From assembly GCA_041391505.1 (NCBI GenBank), contig JAWKNW010000002.1, forward strand, positions 345,462 to 409,461: a stretch of DNA of 64,000 bases. The letters are read 5' to 3'. The stretch comes from Rhodothermales bacterium. Its GTDB lineage: Bacteria > Bacteroidota > Rhodothermia > Rhodothermales > JAHQVL01. The notes beneath the pieces were generated by a model, which saw only the letters and a program-made list of their open reading frames with translations, made no database searches and was not told where the DNA came from. Numbering within the stretch: the first letter of the stretch is position 1; the number at the start of each line of letters is the position of its first letter. The position numbers and the translations under genes were made by a program. This document shows positions 62,501 to 64,000 of the stretch, in pieces.

Positions 62501-62706
62501 GCTACGCCCTGCCCGAGGCCGGCCCGGTGACGCTGCGCGTCGTCGACGTGCTCGGGCGCGAGGTGCTCCGCGTGATCGATGCCGATCAGCCCGCCGGCTG
62601 GCATAGCGCCACGCTCGACGCAACGCAGCTCCCGAGCGGGGTCTATCTGTACGAGATGGAAGCCGGCGCCTATCGCGCCGTGCGCCAGTTCCTCGTCGTC
62701 CGCTGA
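59599..62706 (+). CDS. Large secreted right-handed beta-helix protein with a T9SS C-terminal sorting domain
   Basis: 1035 residues. A signal peptide (RPVLMLCALLAFPAAALAQ) is followed by a cysteine-containing stretch, then a DUF1565-like start of a parallel beta-helix ('WVDQATGNDTNDGSQLRPWKTITRAAQ', 'GDGVLVRAGTYYEEIVPKRGGTPGLPITYAAN'). Repeated 'NNIIERSRFHSN', 'NLVRNNVS', 'NMVVHNTFMGN' turns are typical of pectate-lyase-like or alginate-degrading folds. The last ~80 residues (FALEQNYPNPF, 'LRVVDVLGREV', 'LPSGVYLYEMEAG') are a type A sorting domain removed after export by the type IX system. The substrate is likely an external polysaccharide. Confidence 0.92.
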   Translation: MFVPNRLRGAARFRPVLMLCALLAFPAAALAQQCYIEQAYQCGPGSLCAEDGTCKPIATVIPGTIYWVDQATGNDTNDGSQLRPWKTITRAAQGNELTPGDGVLVRAGTYYEEIVPKRGGTPGLPITYAANPGEDVIVSGAEPLPGVWTKSGNVWSMKWPYDSWLVGDLNKLVYNRNGVMKYDAARHAEMVIAAGEVLKPYYNNIDTWQPAYTPTSLPEGTFFVKGTGSLTSIGKPETVYVRLPGDANPNQVRMETSRKGHLFNPSGNVECSAKVPGSGLPPHSHLRLAGFTFRHLANILKQGAVCTGNEGTLIDNIVIEWTNGTGILLFGSHQRVRGVRAYYNGIDGFKGGVNESQGCDDCTVAHSVAKYNNWKGYDPYHESGGGKWTYTTNSLFTQLDFSENEGPGLWLDTDNTNNIIERSRFHSNMGVNLFIEVNSDGNLVRNNVSTMARTAQPAPGDTWYVKWNGIVGNRFIGHGMVVDVSEGNMVVHNTFMGNLASGLRIGSDERGDATNTGFYNNLFLDNVRGQASAELAYEKYVDVTPALTNHGGGNAYWPHNSTAFSTFHFQPKGGASIPGFETNALPAWRTWSKTDLSSTMVDKSAPHVTDLNDPFAGWMLADGSQFSGKAAALPAGVPKVTNDFFGNPRPLSGAALGAHEGATPFIDVAYRAGHNLVGLPLDVADADVDAVFPDATGGTLLTFNGVSFVPPIPATLVPGAGYWLRFPANGTQRVAGIPAASRTWSLHTGWNIVSGPTCAVTLAQVNDPAGIIDPDLFFGYENTFVVPENQLLEPGKGYWVFAKKTGSVTLTCGSASKASPAVAARAPEGPRVVVQTGAGLAQTLSWRPDAASSAAMPPAPAGTGLDVRFMDGRLASARIDGATLLLQAGAPASATFLDLDGGAYALDVFDSAGARIATLPIVSGAATPIPGAGARRLVVRAADAGATPVSFALEQNYPNPFRDRTAIRYALPEAGPVTLRVVDVLGREVLRVIDADQPAGWHSATLDATQLPSGVYLYEMEAGAYRAVRQFLVVR

Positions 62707-62713
62707 TGCCTTC

Positions 62714-62953
62714 GTGATCCATCACGCCCACCTCACCGACACCGACGTGCGCCGGTTGCTGCGCTCGGGCGACATCGCCTGGGCGGGCAACCGGCGTTTG
62801 CGCATCTACGGGACGCTGCGCTGCTGGAGCGGCAAGCGCATGAAACGCGCGAATCGGGTCTTCTTCCGTTCGGAAGCCGACGCCATCGCCGCCGGCTTCC
62901 GTCCGTGCGGCCACTGCATGCGGGGCGCGACCTCCGCGCGAAAACCAGTCTGA
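62714..62953 (+). CDS. Ada-type metal-binding miniprotein
   Basis: 79 residues from a GTG at 62714, just after the previous stop, so no upstream ATG is available. The sequence 'IYGTLRCWSGKRMKRANRVFFRSEADAIAAGFRPCGHCM' is the zinc-binding domain of Ada-like proteins, with cysteines in C-W-S...C-G-H-C arrangement. Standing alone it lacks the methyltransferase and AraC parts. It may bind zinc or act as a DNA-damage-related factor, but no role is established. Confidence 0.85.
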   Translation: MIHHAHLTDTDVRRLLRSGDIAWAGNRRLRIYGTLRCWSGKRMKRANRVFFRSEADAIAAGFRPCGHCMRGATSARKPV

Positions 62954-63102
62954 TCCCGCCGGACTTGCCTATTTTGATATTATTCACCATATCTTAAGGC
63001 GGTGTCCACGGACGCCCTCTACCCCTGCGCGCGCCTGACATCACCACCTCGGCGCACGGGGCCTCTGCATCCACCAATACCCACTCTACCTGGAGGTTCA
63101 GT

Positions 63103-63552
63103 ATGCGTATCCAGTTTTTTATGCTCACCATCTTTCTGGGGGTCATCCTTTCCGTCCATCTTGCCATGAACGGGCAGGTAGGGGCGATCATGCGCAACCC
63201 GAAAGTGGCCAATGCCGTGTTCTGGTGCATCGGGGCCCTCACCGCCGTAGCGATCGGCGTGACCGGCTGGCAGTCGGGCGCCCTGACCCCGCTCAAGGAC
63301 ATCAACAAGCTGCTCCTCCTCGCCGGCGCGATGGGCGCGGCGCTCGTGTTCGCCATCGCCTGGATTCTTCAGCCCGGTCGCATGGACGCCGGCTCGTTCT
63401 TCGTCACCCTGCTCGCCGGTCAGATCATCACCGGCCTCGTGCTGAGCCATTTCGGCTGGCTGGGCCAGGAGATCAACCCCATCACCATGATGAAAGTCAT
63501 CGGCGTCATCCTCATGATGGCCGGCGCGGCGATCGTCACATTTTATAAGTGA
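63103..63552 (+). CDS. DMT-family small membrane protein (YdcZ/DUF606-like)
   Basis: 149 residues with about five transmembrane segments: 'FFMLTIFLGVILSVHLAMN', 'VANAVFWCIGALTAVAIGV', 'LLLLAGAMGAALVFAIAWIL', 'GSFFVTLLAGQIITGLVLSHFGWLG', 'VIGVILMMAGAAIVTF'. The N-terminal 'LAMNGQVGA' and 'LLAGQIITGLVLSHFGW...I' segments are typical of the YdcZ group of the drug/metabolite transporter superfamily. GGAGG lies 7 bases before the ATG at 63103, which supports the start. The substrate is unknown. Confidence 0.88.
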   Translation: MRIQFFMLTIFLGVILSVHLAMNGQVGAIMRNPKVANAVFWCIGALTAVAIGVTGWQSGALTPLKDINKLLLLAGAMGAALVFAIAWILQPGRMDAGSFFVTLLAGQIITGLVLSHFGWLGQEINPITMMKVIGVILMMAGAAIVTFYK

Positions 63553-63596
63553 GCGCCGAAAGCGCTTTCACCCTCCACCCTGTAACCTGTGTGCTG

Positions 63597-64000
63597 ATGG
63601 AAAAAGTTAAGATTGGACGTACCGATGTCACGGTGTCCGCCCTGTGCTACGGCACCGACCTGATTGGAAGCAAGATCGACGAGGCGCATTCGTTCGAACT
63701 GTTCGACCTCTTCCGCGCGCATGGCGGCACCTTTCTGGACACCGGCAACTTCTACGCCGCCTGGCTGGATGGCTTCGAGGGCGGCGACAGCGAAAGGACG
63801 ATCGGCAACTGGATGAAGGCCCGCGGCTGCCGGAACGAGATGGCGATCTCGACGAAGCTCGGTTTCGACTATCCGGGGTCGCCCGGCGGCCTCACCGCGT
63901 CCGAGATCGAACGCGAGTGCGAAAAAAGCCTGAAGCGGATGCAGACCGACCGGATCGACGTCTACTACGCCCATCGGGACGACTTCGACACGCCGATGGA
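63597..64000 (+). CDS. Aldo/keto reductase family protein (3' truncated by window edge)
   Basis: The first 134 residues are visible (MEKVKIGRTDVTVSALCYGTDLIG...). Family features are 'VSALCYGTDLIGSK', 'GGTFLDTGNFYAAWLD' (catalytic Asp and Tyr region), 'MAISTKLGFDYPG' (catalytic Lys) and 'KSLKRMQTDRIDVYYAHRDDFDTPM' (catalytic His near 'YYAHRDD'). NAD(P)H-dependent reduction of carbonyl compounds is expected. The gene continues beyond the window. It follows the YdcZ-like gene by 44 bp on the same strand. Confidence 0.9.
   Translation, partial: MEKVKIGRTDVTVSALCYGTDLIGSKIDEAHSFELFDLFRAHGGTFLDTGNFYAAWLDGFEGGDSERTIGNWMKARGCRNEMAISTKLGFDYPGSPGGLTASEIERECEKSLKRMQTDRIDVYYAHRDDFDTPM

Overview
The window looks like a chromosomal segment of a high-GC member of Bacteroidota, most likely the Rhodothermia lineage. 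The evidence is a very large secreted beta-helix protein ending in a type IX secretion (T9SS) sorting domain, a RicT/PSP1 protein with a cysteine-rich N-terminus as is common in Bacteroidota, few Shine-Dalgarno sequences, and uniformly high GC. This placement is inference from gene content, not from a marker-gene tree.

Region by region. (1) 1-16.9 kb is mixed envelope and accessory content: the end of a DUF547 gene, a 229-bp MITE-like element, a TolB-like propeller lipoprotein, a small lipoprotein, a MalT-type LuxR regulator, a di-haem cytochrome c divergent from a sulfatase, three exported or outer-membrane proteins, a three-gene minus-strand operon (FemAB-like, polysaccharide-deacetylase-like, GNAT), and a class V aminotransferase closed off by a strong bidirectional terminator. 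(2) 16.9-43.2 kb is one large exopolysaccharide/capsule locus in two facing halves. The minus-strand half runs from 37.5 down to 16.9 kb: SIS isomerase, SLBB export protein, Wzz/GumC-like protein, a radical SAM-pyruvyltransferase fusion, glycosyltransferases, a methyltransferase, a Wzy-like protein, WecB, an SDR epimerase, a WecA-PglF(N) fusion and a UDP-HexNAc dehydrogenase. The plus-strand half (37.8-43.2 kb) carries a complete-looking PglE-PglC-PglD-GT-PglF set of the bacillosamine type. (3) 43.4-58 kb is housekeeping: an NSS transporter, a CorC-like protein overlapping purF, a GroES-like protein, RicT, HolB, tRNA-Met, an EF-G paralogue, TsaB and AccD. Two single-TM microproteins with nearby regulatory structures lie here. 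(4) 57-64 kb holds a hybrid histidine kinase, the T9SS beta-helix protein, an Ada-type zinc-binding miniprotein, a YdcZ-like membrane protein and a truncated aldo/keto reductase.

How the genes work together. The polysaccharide locus has nucleotide-sugar synthesis (UDP-GlcNAc 2-epimerase, 6-dehydrogenase, 4,6-dehydratase, aminotransferase, N-acetyltransferase), two kinds of priming phosphoglycosyl transferase, at least five glycosyltransferases, a polymerase candidate and export components. No Wzx flippase or ABC exporter is visible in the window.

The strongest unusual observations are these: a PglF dehydratase appears cut in two, with its membrane/sensor half fused to a WecA-type transferase and its catalytic half encoded about 22 kb away; a radical SAM/SPASM-like domain is fused to a polysaccharide pyruvyltransferase; AccD has lost all four zinc-ribbon cysteines; and a terminator sits directly in front of the long polysaccharide operon.
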